This document shows positions 38,349 to 53,300 of a DNA stretch of 64,000 nucleotides, piece by piece. This DNA comes from Arbacia lixula (lineage: Eukaryota > Echinodermata > Echinoidea > Arbacioida > Arbaciidae). The DNA is taken from positions 11,739,497 to 11,803,496 of the forward strand of contig OZ022581.1 of NCBI GenBank assembly GCA_963669155.1, given 5' to 3'. A program made the position numbers and the translations under genes. Below the pieces are notes generated by a model, which saw nothing but the letters and a program-made list of their open reading frames with translations, was not told the DNA's origin and made no database searches. Each line of letters starts with the position of its first letter. The stretch's first letter is position 1.

Positions 38349-41300
38349 CTGGGTACAACAAGAAATAAAACAATAATTAGGTTTAGTTAATTTGTGATTA
38401 ATGGATCTTTCAACATGATGATATGTCCCTGGTATGTTTATCTGGGTAGGAAAGAAGAGAAAAAAAAGAGATAATTCATACTTACTTCACCAAGCTGTTC
38501 TTAAGCAAACAATGACTTTACGCACGACTGGTGACCTTTTCTTGTGCTAAACAAGATACCACGCTGTGTTCCTGTTTCAACAATTTGGGCGTTAATTTCC
38601 AACAATCCTAATCAAATTTGACAAATCATAAACTTTGTATTCAGACACTTGTTAACAACAAGAATTTTAATTTATAAACATCAGATTTGAACTTTAGCTG
38701 ATGGGAATCAAAATCATTGAGAATCTCATTTAGCACTAGAAAGGCTCACCAGTCGTGCGTAAAGTAGTTGTTAGCTTAAGAACAACACCCTCGTGCTTAC
38801 TCCCTGCAAAGGAATTCTGTGTCTCTGTGTATTAGAGACAAAATAAAACTGTCCACAATATAGACTAGGGTAAAAAAAATATACAATTTATTTGCGGGAG
38901 CTAGTTTTCAAGCCTGACGCCATGAGATGGACACCCTGGACCAAGTTGCATAGTTTAAAATGGTTGTAACTTACCAGCAATGCTAACTACCAAGGCAACA
39001 GCCAATGAACTCTCATTATTCCACTGGTTGCCATGGTAGTTACTATTGATGGTAAGTTACAATAATTAAACACTTGTATGCAACATGGCCCTAAACTATG
39101 TATTACATGATAGCCCACTAAGGAAAGATACATTTTCAAAGGGGCTCTTTCGTTACCCACACAGGTTCTTTTTGTCATTGCAGGGGTGAAATTACCCTGA
39201 GCCCCTTCTCTTAACGATTAATGGCAACTCTGTCATCAATGGTAACTACCATGGTAACACCACTCAATAGCCAATCAAGTTCGAAGTTTCCATAGAAGTT
39301 GCCAATGATAGCAAAGTTACTATCAATAGTAAGTTTTATGCAACAGGGCCCTGGACTTAACCAACCTTTTGAAACATTGGATTAACAATTGATAATCCAA
39401 TCAAACAGTTAATGCCATTTAACAAAACAAATATTTCCTTCTACACATACATGTAATGTGACATCAACACAACTCTAATCCAGTAAAATCCAGTAAACAT
39501 AACTGAAAGTTGACAAGCATGTTGCACCAATTGCTAAACCCAATAATCGTAGCATGTATTACAAACAAATACTAGAAGTTCTGGAATATTTCAGTCTTAG
39601 ATTACTTAACGTGTCCTTCAGAAAAAAATGATTTTCATAGCAGAATACAATACATACTCAAAACCAAACAGAGCCTTCGAGTCCAAAATGAAACTTGCCT
39701 TTTCCATACAATAGAAACCACTGCAGAATGGATGCATTCAGAAAAAGTTCAATCCAAGAAAAAAACATTCCAACGAGGAGGAAATGCGCCGCACGGGACA
39801 AAACATCAAACAATCACAATCTCTCATTCGAACAAAATATGACTTTTTTGCAATGGATATTCACGGGGTTAATTTTACGCACAGCAGGTAACCTCAAAAT
39901 AACCTCAACACCTTTCTTCTCTCACTTGCCTTGACTTGGTGTTCAGGCTGCTACTTTATCCCTTTAATTAGGCTTTATTATGAAAGCCTCAAACACAATA
40001 GCCATACTGGTAGATTTGTGCTGTGGACAATATGCATACATACCTGGTGCAAAAATTAATCAATGATCAAGATTTTTTTTTAACAAAAGCCAAAGAAATA
40101 TGAGCAGTATTCCACACCTCAAAGCTAGGTAGGTGGTCACGAAGAAATCTTGCTGATCCATGTTATCATTGCTTATATACAGTGTCAAACAAAAACAGTG
40201 TTCTCCATGGAAGATGTGGGGGCTAATTCAAAAAAATAAGTATAAATACTTATCAAATTATTTATTCATTTGATAAAAATGAACAAATTAAGGGGGCTTA
40301 TAACTTGTGCATTCAAGATGAATTTGCCACACGGAAACTTGGTAGTGATTTTTGGATTTAAATATAAACAAAAAAGATGTTGGCTGTATGGAAGCAAATT
40401 ACATGATTGATCCACCTCAGCCTGGGCTGTAAAGTGGGGCTATTTAGGCAGTTACTGGGGCATAATTACCTTTAGTACAGGCTTCTTTTTTCTGGCTCTA
40501 ATAATGAACGTAAACTAATGCAGGTCCTTGGTGTTTCAGAAAGCATATCAGATACTTGATATATTATATGAATATCATATTTATTGTATAGTCAAATGTC
40601 ATAATTGGAAAGGCAAAAGAGGAGAAGAACATTTATGTGGTACTGAAGCTTCGGAACTCATCCATTTTCCAAATGTTTGCCTGTAACTGTAAACAAGGTG
40701 GTTCGCGAACCACAAGTCTCGCCTGATTTCACAATCGATAAACAGTGCTAAGTTTTTTTTTTCAAATATTTAAAATGGTGCCCAGATGACCTTTGACCTC
40801 ATCATCCTCATCAACACACATGGTATTACCCAAGGATCATTTGGACCAAATTTGATCACAATTGATGCAGAAATAAAGAAATGAGAGCAAGTTAAACAAA
40901 GACTTCAACATTTTGTCACAGACCAACAGACTAACAGACTAACAGACTAACAGACCAACAGACTAACAGACTAACAAGAAAAGTGATAACTAGGTCTCTT
41001 CCGAACTTCGTTTAAGCCAGACAAAAAGCAAAGTTCATTATAGTCACCTAGAACTTAAACTAAACAACAAATGCCTTGTTAACAATGCCTAGATTCAATA
41101 TCAAAATATAGAATTCTTTCTATCATGTCCGCACAATGAAAATATCATCACAAAAGGCGTTCTGCAAACCTGATAGATAAACTCTTAGTCACCAGTATGA
41201 TAACATTTCAATAGAGGGTCATTCATCCTTGAGCATCTTCATTAAATTCTCTTCCAAATGGTTGATTGGTCCCCAATTTAAATCACATGAGGGGAAGCAT

Positions 41301-44300
41301 ATCTGTCATTGTCAAGGCTCATCCTGCCGAACACCGCCAGGGGCCAGGATAATGGGAATCATGATGAATCGCTTTATTGTTCGCTACCCACGCACCCTTT
41401 TCAGGTTGGCGCTAGCAACATTCTCCCCACACTGACTGCAATATGTGATGGAAGACTGTGTTTTAAGGAAATGGACAGGGGTAGTAGCACATACATGATC
41501 ATGGCAAACCCACTCTGTCGTCAAAGCGGGTCCGAATATCGTAAGATTTCGAAACTTTATCACACCACATGATCTTGCAATGAAAATGGAATTGGACCTA
41601 AAATGGCAGGTTCTGTAATCTTGATCACTATTTATTACCTTTAAATTCATCGAACAATGTTATATCCATTGTTGTGTCAGTGTGTACCCAACAGCGAAAA
41701 TCACAATCAGCCTGTTTAGTCTTCAAAATAGTTTTGTTTAAAAAACGGTAAAGAATAAAGTGCAATTTTCTCAGAAACACTTCAATGTTTACTAAAAAAT
41801 GTTTGACCTTCTGATGTCAAATTTCAAATCATTGATGTTTTCACTGTATACTGCACCTGTTTTGCTGAAATACCTCATGTTCAGCACACCAAAAAGAAAA
41901 AAAATCCTCTTTCCTGTATGGAAACGATTCTATAGCAGGAAAATTCTGTGTCCTTTTCTTTTCTTTGTCTTTTCTTTGTCTCCTTATCTTATCTCCTTAT
42001 CATTCCAACTCCTTCTCTTTTCTTCCCTGTTTTCGGTAAGGTGTGCAATCTTTACATTTCTGAGAACTGTATGATTTTATTACCAGTACTGATTATGTCA
42101 AAACACAATCAGTGCTCTGAAGAACTAACCTCATGCGAAGCATTGTTCTTCTTATTTCAGGTAGTATTGCCCATGTTTGCCACAGAATGGAAGTTTCAAC
42201 CCGCAGGTTTATTAAATATGTAATAAACCCAAAAAGACCGTAGACTGTCTGCAACAAGTAATGTCATTCATAGAATTAGGGAAGCTTACATAAAAGCATA
42301 AAAGTGAAAATGTATCCTCCATGTTATGGCACTAGGCAGGCTAGCTTGGGTATGGCCTGCCTTCAAGGCTATTAGATATTTTATATCTGAACTACAATAA
42401 GCACTATTCGCATCTGACACAATTAAATCTTCTCTTCTACCTGCTTGTCAAGCTAAAGGACTGTAGAGTTAAGATTAGAAATGCATATATTAATCACAAA
42501 GTATCCATTCAAAATAAGAGGAAAGCCTAGTTACAACGCAAAAAAGTCACAAGAGTTTGCAGGATAATCAGGTGTGGAAATAAGAAATATGTGACTGTTA
42601 AAAAAAAGTGATATCTGTGGAGATCCCTGTTGTATTTCTCTGTACTCATAAATGACTCATATCTTATATAATAATTTTTCCTTGCATATGTTTGCTGCAG
42701 TAGGTCATGCAAAAACATGTTTTCCAGGGCACACTGATGAGCACTTTTTAAATTATACTTTATTCTTTTGCACAGTAGGCACAAATCCCTGTTTGTCAAA
42801 AGATATTTTTATTTTCCATTTCATTAGTTTTCATTAAATTTATTCTCATTTCATGTCATAGACTCTCCACAAAAATGCATTTATTTTGACATGGTTGTTG
42901 GTTTTATGAGGTTGCTGTTTTGCAGTCTCATCATTGGCTATCTTAACCCATTTACTACAGGAATTGGGTATTCCTGATTCCTACGTTTTCTACTCAGAAA
43001 TAGCAACCGGGTATATGCGGTTCCCAGAAACGTACCGGCTTCAGCTATAAATATCTACTCTGTTTTAAGTAAAATAAGTTAAATATATCAGTAATTCAAT
43101 TGCTTAGCTACACTTCAAGTTCATATTTTAAAATTTCTTTGGAAAAAAGAGGGATTTTGCTTTGTATATCCATCTCTGAAGGAAGTCTTCCTACCATACA
43201 TCATGTTGCGTGTACTAGCCGCATGTTTTAAGTAACATTGCAAAATATCCAGTGGACACAATGTCAGCGACAATAGGCCATTTAAATTTTCATTATCAAG
43301 TTGTGAAATTTAAACGCTTATGATCAACAATTTACAGTAAGCATAAGGTAGTAAGATTTAATCATAGTAAGATTTCCATGTTAAACATGACCATTGTAGA
43401 AGACCCTTTTACTTTTTGCTCCTTCTGAGGTTGGGCATGTAATGTAAGATGACCTGCTTTCCTCTGTCTCCACCTTCTGGAAAGGTGACATAATGAAGCG
43501 GTCCTCATTGTTGATGAGCCTCTATACCTGCCTTCACACAGCCACTGTACACATGCCTGGGTGATGGTGATGATTGGGTTCTGTGTTCACTGAAAAGGCA
43601 CACAGGTTTTGTTGACACAGCAACAACACATGTACGCTTGATTGATCTCTATCCCAAAATAGGATTTGAACAGCTAATAAACAAACATTTAATTCCTTAT
43701 TATTTCCAATCAAAGAGAATATTTGCTGGATATATAAATGATAAAAAGGAAAGACCCCAAACAGGTTGCATTTGTGTGTATGTGACTCAGCTCGAACTGG
43801 GCTTAGTTACCAATCCAGCATTGACCAGACACGACCCAGAAATTCAAACTGTTAGTTAAGCCTAACCCAGGGTTAACCCAGGTTCAATCCTGACCTAGGG
43901 TCATATAAGCCACATCCTGGTCAGACTTGACCTATGGCTGACCAAGGGTTAACCCTGTCTCAACCCTGATCTGGGCTCATGTAAGCTCCATCCTACCCAG
44001 GGCTGAGCCAAGACTGACCTTGACCTATGCTTGTGTGTATGTCACATCCTGCCCAGGCTTGACCCAGGTTTAACACAGACCTGGGCTCATACAAGCCACA
44101 TCCTGCTCAGACCCGACCCAGGGCTAACCCAGGTTTAACCTAGATCTGGGTTCATGCAAGCCACATCCTGCTCAGACCTGACCCAGGGTTAACCCTGGCT
44201 CAACCCAGATATGGGCACATGCAAGCCACATCCTGCTCAGACCCGACCCAGGGCTGACCCAGGGTTTAACCCAGATCTGGGTTCATGTAAGCCACATCCT

Positions 44301-47300
44301 GCTCAGACCCGACCTATGGCTGACCAAGGGTTAACCCTGTCTTAACCCTGATATGAGCTCATGCAAGCCACATCCTGCTCAGACCTGACCCAAGGCTAAT
44401 CCAAACCATTCACACTGGCAGTCAAGCCTCTCCCAGGATTGCCCAAGCCTGTGCACTGTTGCCAGTGTGAAGGGGATTCATAGAAAGAAAGAGAGCAGAC
44501 TACAAAACAATGGGAACAAGCTGCTGCATGCTGATTGGCTAGATAGAGATACACAGACATGCATGCCGATCTTAAGTCTACTAGATCTGAGGAGAAATGT
44601 TAACACGACTTCCATTATGCATAACGTTCCGCTCTGCAGAGAGCAAGGCACAAAGTGCTTAATCACCATGTCTTCTCATCTCAAGTCAACCTTGATATCA
44701 CACAAACAAGTTCTTGGAAACTCACCCAAGTAACCTTGAAGCTGCCGCAAGAAGTCTGCCACTGCCTCTTGAAAGACTGATTGGTCCTGTCCAGGAAATG
44801 AAGAAAAAAAAATAATGGAGGAAAGCGATGAGCAACTAATAGTCTATGATTGAATACTATGTCCAAAGGCATATAAAAAATGCTGTACATCACACCCACT
44901 CTAGTAACTTGGTAGCAAGATCTTGATCAGACTGTTATTTCAATGTAAATGTTTTTTTCCCACCTTTTGGTTTAAGATGCTCTGTTCACATCAACAACAA
45001 GCCTAAGAGCTATTCTATGTGTTCATACCGTGAGATGCTAACCATTGCCTAAACAAATCATACTCCAAAGATTACAAACTATCATTTTCAAAGAAAAAAA
45101 GTCATAAGTCAAAAATATCAATACCAAATAAAAAAAAGAAGAAGAAAAGAACACACTTCAAAGCCCTTTATTAAAACAGAAGAGCATCCTTCATGCAGTA
45201 ATTGTACACTAATATAAGATGTCCACACTAAAGATTAAAAAACACCATGATACTATTGTGAATTTTACTAAAAAGACAGATTGTTTTATACAGATAAAAG
45301 GAAAATGGAGCTACCGCCTCTCTTCATATATTAGTATCATTCCACATAGATAGAAGCTTTCATCCCTCACCTCTTCATCATCATCCCAGCTGTCCCAGTC
45401 AGAGTCAGAGTCCTCTGCATCGGTGCCTGCCGACGGGGACACGCCCGGTAACCGGACGGTGGGGTCGCTGCCCGAGGAGTGGCGGGGCGTCTGGCCACTC
45501 CCACTGCTGGCGTTGAGGGCGAGGGACTCGGAGAGAGGGTGGCTAGACCCTGTCAAGAGAGGAAGAAAGGATCATTTACAATATGGAGGTGAGGAGGAAT
45601 CTACTTTTTGGTGTTAAAAATATGAGGGAGTGGCTTGAACCTGGCACGAAAATGTAATGACTCCTTTTTATAATAGCCGGTGATGTATCATATACAAGAC
45701 CTACTTATATTTCAATCAGGACTCTCAAAGATAGCAATTGTTTAACCAACACGGAGGCCACCCCAAAAGGGCCTCGAGCAATTTGACTACATGCAGAAGA
45801 AAAATAAGTTTCTATGTTAGCTGTATCAAGTTCACTGTTCTTTGATGGAAAAGCATTGGATGTACTCCACATTGTTTGTTTACAAACTTTAACATACTTA
45901 TAGCCTTAAATTCATACTGAGATGACCTAGAAATTAGTCACTTCATCTTCATCTGAAATTATAAACAGTGACATCTTTTTACAATGAAGAAAATAACTTA
46001 TTTGGCTTACAATTTGTGCTGAATAAAAATAATCCATGTGTGTCTACCTGCTACAACTGATCACTGTTGCTTTACATGATTTGTGCTCAAAAGATGCAAA
46101 TTTCATAATGACCTATATTTGTCACTGAAGTGTACATATTATTTTTGCGTATTCATTTAAACCATGGTGTGTGAAGTGTTAAAATATCAACATATATAAA
46201 TGCAGGGCCCTATGGTTAGAAAAGATTTCAACCATTGAAGGAGCTACCCAGGGATTATAACACTAATAGATAAAAAGTAGTGTTTCTCGCCCAGTACCTT
46301 TCCTGTCCTCATCCTCATCCTCCTCGTCGTCTGAGATGCGGAGGTTGTCGACTGGGCTGGCGGGGATGTCGTTGGAGGCGAAGAGGACGAGTCGTCCTGC
46401 CATGCCCCCCTCCCCGTCCACCGCCCCCTCCTCCCCTGCCTGGATGGGGTTCAGGGCCTAGAGGGCAGCAGATCATAAGGCAAATACAGGCACATCATTC
46501 ATACACACACTTATCATGGGAACCTATGTACATAACATTGCATTTATAAAATGTTATAAACTAGCATCAACATCATTGTCATGTTCAATTCTTTGGAATA
46601 TTGAAATAGTTACACATACATTACTTTTGTACATCTCTGTATTGAGTATTGAAGTTGTGATTTCATAGCCATTGTTACGAAGACTCCTGGTTCTGCACAA
46701 AATCATCACTCAAATGTGAGAATCACTCGTCTGTCATCATCTAATAGGCTTTAATTAGAGGGAGGGGGGGGGGGGGGGGATCTGGCTCTGCAGACCCCTA
46801 AATGTATATGAGAGCAACCATGAGAGCACTTGACTCTTGCATAGAAATCCTGGGTCTGACCATGCGCCCAGAGAGTACACCTAAGGTGTCCCTCTCAACC
46901 CTGGTCCATGTTGCGTATACGATTTCAATTATTGTAACTTACCATCAATGGTAACTACCATAGCAACAGCCAATGAGCTCTCATTATTGCACCTGTTGCC
47001 ATGGTAGTTACTATTGATGGTTAGTTACGATAATTGAAAACCTTTATGCAACATGGCCCAGGTATAGTAAAAAGGTGTCTAGTAGGAATGTATATTCTCA
47101 AAACTATTCGGATCAATGGGAATGGTATTCCAGAAGTTATCTGAAGTTCTCTCGTAAGTCCCCAACTAAGTCCCCAACTTAAGAGGTGCCTAAAGAAATT
47201 GGTATTACAGAACTTCCTCTTAGGACCCTCTTAATGTAAGTTAGGGAGGGTTAGACCCCACCCAGTGCACATTTATTAGCCAATGGAGGGAAGTGTTTCA

Positions 47301-50300
47301 TTTATGAACAGCCAATCCCAATCACAGCATCTCATCGGGACCTTCCCCTAGGATGATCCTAACTTTGTGGTCGCGCAACTATGTGCGCGCACATCAATCA
47401 TGTACACGCACTTACGCAAAAAAATGCTGCTCTTTTTTTATTGCGCGTTATGAATGGCTAAGACAGGGGGAGGCTCTGTTAAGTTTTCTCTTAAATCCTC
47501 TCTTACACGCATTCTGGAATATCAATCCTCCTAACTTCATGATTTGCATAAATTTACATAAAGATAAAGAGAAAACTTAGGAGAAAAGTTAAGTTCATTC
47601 TGGAATACCACTGAGGAGAATCTTAGACTTAGGATAAGATTTCTCCTAAGTGAGCATTTAAGATCGTTTTGGAATACCACCCCTAGGTTCTAGCACCGTT
47701 TGGATCCACCCACAGTAATAACCGAGTGGTTCTCCATACCAGAAGAGTGCTATATAAAGGCCAATTCTTATCACTTTTTCATAAGAAGATAAAAAACTCA
47801 CCAGCATGTCGAGCCGGGATGCTACGGCAGTGAAGAGCGTCTGGAGATGGGAAGAGGACTGCACACACAGACTAAGGTCCTGGTACATCTCCAGCATCTG
47901 GCGCAGCATGGACAGTTCTAACGTCTGAACACAAAGCAGAACATATCAAATACAGTCAAAGTACCCTAAAATACTTGTATAAATAGTACACAAAATATGT
48001 TTTTCAATAGAAAATATGATTTTGTTAACAAAACAATCCACTTCTTTCAAAGGCCATCTTTCTCTTGAACTGAACAAAAACGCACTTAAAATAAAATCTA
48101 AAAAGTGCAGAAAAATATTCATATTTCAGTGAGTCTTAAGTAATAGTGGTTTGATCTAGAAAGAAAAGTAATATGCCTTTTCCGAGAAATATGGACATTA
48201 ACATTCATACTTATACTGGCATATATACATATACATACAAAAACAAAAACATGATAAACTAATGGCAACTGTTATGGATTCTTCTTCTCAGTCAGATCTA
48301 CTTCAAACTACCAAACGCATTTCTCTGACTGTTTTGTCTTTTTCATACAAATCATCTTGCTCCATGAGTTCTATTCCATTTGAATCCCACACAATGAGCT
48401 ATATGGGTTCTTACCCTCAGCTTGACTAGTGAGGAGATTTCCAGTAGAGAGAGCTCCAGGTTCTTGTTGAAGTCCTGAGGGGCTTCTGCTTTGCCGTTCT
48501 CTGTGATGTGGCCCTTCACCATGGTAACCAGTAAACAACACCTAGGAAAAGAAGAAGATCACAATCAATAATCCAACACATCTCAGAGAAACAATATCAC
48601 TGATTTTAAGATTATGATAGACTATCATTATATATTAAGCTGCTTTGATGAATATTTTTGAAGAAAAAGCAGGACTATAAAGTAACAATAAATCTTAAAT
48701 AATTGTGACTAGCTGAAGCCTTCTGGCCTCAGGTATATGTAGTTCAGTATCTTCCACCTCCTCTGACCTGCAACAACCCCTTACCCTACCCCTCTTTCCC
48801 TACCCATCAAGCAGTGTCTTGGCTATGTCCTCATCTTCCTGGTACCCCCTCAGCTGAGTCAGCAGTAGGGGTAAGGTCCGGCTAGCTACGGCCGGGCTGC
48901 ATCGCCTCGGGTAGTCCATGGTCCCTCCCTCCCCCCACCCTACCAACCACCTTACCCTACCCCTCTATCCCTACCCATCGAGCAGTGTCTTGGCTATGTC
49001 CTCATCTTCCTGGTACCCCCTTAGCTGAGTCAGCAGTAGGGGTAAGGTCCGGCTAGCTACGGCCGGGCTGCATCGCCTCAGGTAGTCCACGGTCCCTTCA
49101 TCCCCTAACCCTACCAACCACCTTACCCTACCCCTCTATCCCTACCCATCAAGCAGTGTCTTGGCTATGTCCTCATCTTCCTGGTGTCCCGTCCGCTGAG
49201 TCAGCAGTAGCTAGCTACATCTGGGCTACAGCGCCTCGGGTAGTCCACGGTCCCTCCCTTCACCCTACCAACCACCTTACTCTACCCCTCTATCCCTACC
49301 CGTCTAGTAGTGTCTTGGGTATATCTTCATCTTCCTGGTGTCCCCTCAGCTGAGTCAGCAGTAGCTATCTGGGCTACAGCGCCTCGGGTACTCCACGGTC
49401 CCTCCCTCCCCTAACCCTACCAACCACCTTACCCTACCCCTCTATCCCTACCCATCGAGTAGTGTCTTGGCTATGTCCTCATCTTCCTGGTACCCCCTTA
49501 GCTGAGTCAGCAGTAGGGGTAAGGTCCGACTAGCTACGGCTGGGCTGCATCGCCTCAGGTAGTCCACGGTCCCTCCATCCCCCCCCCCTACCAACCACCT
49601 TACCCTACCCCTCTATCCCTACCCATCGAGCAGTGTCTTGGCTATGTCCTCATCTTCCTGGTACCCCCTTAGCTGAGTCAGCAGTAGGGGTAGGGTCCGG
49701 CTGGCTACGGCCGGGCTGCATCGCCTCAGGTAGTCCAGGGTCAAGCCGTGGGTCTCCCTCAGCACGTACCGCTCTAGCTGACGGCCGTACTGCACAGTGT
49801 TATCATCCCTTAAACAACAGCTGCAAAACACAATCAAATCAACCAGAAGGTTCCATAGACATATCAGCATGGCTCATAATTTTGCATACAGCATTGTAGT
49901 TATACAAACTCAATGAAGGTCTTGTTTCTCAGATGATTAATAACAACAAAAATAGGTTGATGCATATAAAGGAGCCAAGCATAGCTAACCATGCTTTATA
50001 AGAAATGTATACAAAAGCAGTCTGCTTGCTAGTGGGCAAAAGGACAAAGGAATAACTGACGACATATGGATGGACGAACAACCCCATCAAAGAAATCCTG
50101 CAGGCAACTTGTGTTGGCTATATAAACAAGGTGGTCCGCGAACCAGGAGTCTCGCCTGATTTCGCAATGGAAGAACAGTGCTGTTTTTTTTCCAAATATT
50201 TTTTTAAAGGTTTTGACCCCTAGATGACCTTTGACCCCATCAGCCTCATAAAGAGACACATGTGGTATTACCCAAGGATCATTTGTACTAAGTGGGATCA

Positions 50301-53300
50301 CAACTGATGCAGAAATAAAGAAATGAGAGCAAGTCAAACAAAAACTTTTAGAAAAATGATACACATGGCCTCATATCATTTGACCTTTTGACCCTAGATG
50401 ACCTTTCACCCCATCATCCTCATGACGACACATGTCGCATTACCCAAGGATCATGTGTACCAAGTTTGATCACAATTGATGCAGAAATAAAGAAATGAGA
50501 GCAAGTTAAAGAAAAACTTTAACATTTTTGTAACAGACCAACAGACTAACAGACCAACATACCAACAGACTTTCAAGAAAAGTGATCACTAGGTCTCTAT
50601 CGAACTTCGTTCAGGCAAGACAAAAAACGTTACACACCCATTACTCATATTGTGTTGATAATCCAGTATTGTAGCCAGTGGACATAAATGCAGGCCACTG
50701 TAAAATCATTTTCTCATTTCAATGAAATACTTATATGTGGTACTTATGTGGTAGTCCTTATAAGGACTGTTTAGTGGTTCTCATGGCATAGCTCTCAAAA
50801 CAGCTTCTCAGAAAGCCAATGAGAAAAAAAAGAAAGAAAAAAGATAGAGAGTAGAGAGGGTGAGAAAAAAGTATTCTATTGGGGAGGTAGGCTCTGAAAA
50901 GAGCTGTGGTTCATCCCTTTTGGAAAAGCTCTGAAAAGAGCTCTTCAGGGAATGAGATAAGAAAGAATTTTCAAAGCTGACTTCTCTGAAAGAATCTTTT
51001 CCTCTCACCCTCTCTACTCGATCTGTTTTCTTTTCTTCCTTACTCACGTTCTGAGCTTTTCCAAAAAAATAACCCAACAGGCCTTGTAAGTACTACATGT
51101 ACCACATGTTGAGCTGCACAACTCATATTGAAAACAGTGCTTCCGGTTAAGAGAATCTTGGAAAACAGGACGTACCACAGAAAGCCATCCAGCGGGACTA
51201 GCACATCGTGAGCATTGGAGAACTTAGGCTGCCTGGAGCACACCACGCTGTCTGGATGGGCGTGGCTGAATATGCGGATCTGGAACTGATGCAGCGCATT
51301 GTCTAGCGCATCCCTTTCCTAAATGAATTCAAGAAACCATGTGTTTATGAAGGTTAAATCAAAGTTACTGATCTGGGCCCTGTTGCATAAAATTTACCAT
51401 TGATGGTAACTTGCTATCAAAGGCAGCTTCTATGGAAACCTTGAATTTGATTGGCTGTCAGACGGTGTTACCATGGAAGTTACCATTGATGGTAGAGTTA
51501 CCATAAATGGTAAGTTTTATGCAACAGGGTCCTAGTTGAAAATTATGAGAAGGATCTCTTTTCAACAAAAAGACGTGAATGTATCCACGACATTCTACCT
51601 AACTGGGTAGTAACGTGCTATTACGTTCACCTGTAATTTGTGATTCAGTGGGTGGAATTTCTGTACGTCTATATAGACCATGTTACTCAAATAACAAACC
51701 ATCCAAAAACAACAACCTTCAACTAACCTGCTCCAACTCCTCCTCAAAGTGGGCGAGCGCGATCAGGAGAATCTCCATGGCAACCACAGAGAGTTTGTCG
51801 ACGACCTCCCTCTGCATGAGTTGGCGAGCGATCAGGACGTACTCTGACAAGCCTTGGGTGACGGCCACCACGATGGAGGCAGAGACTTGACGGCAGGATT
51901 CAGAATCACGCTGTGGGATTTCAATTTGATTTGATTAGATTAAATGCGATCATTTAAACTATTACACCTTTTATGCCCCCCCCCCCACCCAAAATGCTGC
52001 TCTGTAGAAGTGATATGTATAACTAGTACTTCAAGAAAACAACAATTTCTAACAACTCAAATTGAATGAAAGCTGATTGACAATGCTTTTCTTCAACTGC
52101 AACTATTTTTTAAAACTCTATTCTTAACTTTCTTATGACATGTGATGACAACAAATTTAAAGTGGTAGTTATGATTGATTTGATTCAATTGCAAGTCCAA
52201 TCCCTACTCTCTAATTTACAGAGTTACGATTGATTTACAATCATAGACAGGTCGGAGGTGGGGGCCCTGCCATAAAAACCTACATAAATCAGATGATATT
52301 GGATCAGGGAGTTAAAATCGACCTGGCCCAGTAAAAAAATCGTACCCTCCAGCCTGACACTGGCTGCTGTAGGAATTGCATCATGCGGTGTGCGTGCTGG
52401 ATGCTGTGCTTCAGTGTCAAGGCCGCTCCGTAGCACAGCAGGCTGGCGTCGCTGGTCAGGCAACGGTTCCAGAAGCCCACCAGGGACTCCGGGTGGTACC
52501 ATCGCAGACACTCTGCTACCAACGGCAATGCCTGCAAAGGTAGAGAGGATGATAGGGTATTCCAATAACCTTTTTTTCTTTTATGATCTAAAAAGCAAAA
52601 GCTTGTGAGCAATGATTCACTAAAATGACTGTTTTGTGGACTGATGTGGTTTACTTTATCAAATATTCAGTGTGCTAAGGAAACTTGCTTTAAATCCACC
52701 GCTAGCGTGTAGCATATAGAAAAGGAAAGGACATTAAAATGGAAATGAGTTCTTACTTTAATCTCAAAGCACTTACATAGTACATTCTTTAGCTTTGCAA
52801 CAGGTGGAAGGGCTAATTCATACCTGCTGACTCATCCTCCTAAGCTCCCACCGACTGCTGGCCAGAGAGTTGACCGTCTGCAACAGGATCTGGTTCAGGA
52901 TGTTGGTCAGCGACTCCAACTGCAGCCCATGTAACCATGGCAACTGGATGGAGGTCTGGGATGCCCTTGCATCTGCCCTGCACAGTGCAAAGACAAAAAT
53001 ATTCAGAGTCAGGGGGGAGGGTAAACAAGAAATGACACACTTTTTTAAAATAAAGTATTTTCTACTTACTTTACAAAAGAGAAATGTGTTTCATTTTATA
53101 TCATATGTTACTTTTGTCTTAATTAATTGGTTTAAACATTCTGTAGGTAAATGTGCAGAGCAAAAATGACCAGACAGGGGCTTGCACCTACACGTACATC
53201 TACTGCTACCAGGCCAGCGATATTACCACCAGCCGACAACTACCTCCTATCAATGAAGATTGCTTTTAGGAAATAAATACCTGCTATTGACATACTTTGA

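Noticed and set aside
43845..44400. CRISPR-like array
   Set aside because: Units are contiguous diverged minisatellite copies without unique spacers, in a eukaryotic intron.
49156..49353. Plus-strand frames through the exon-fragment array
   Set aside because: They read the antisense of exon 7 copies.
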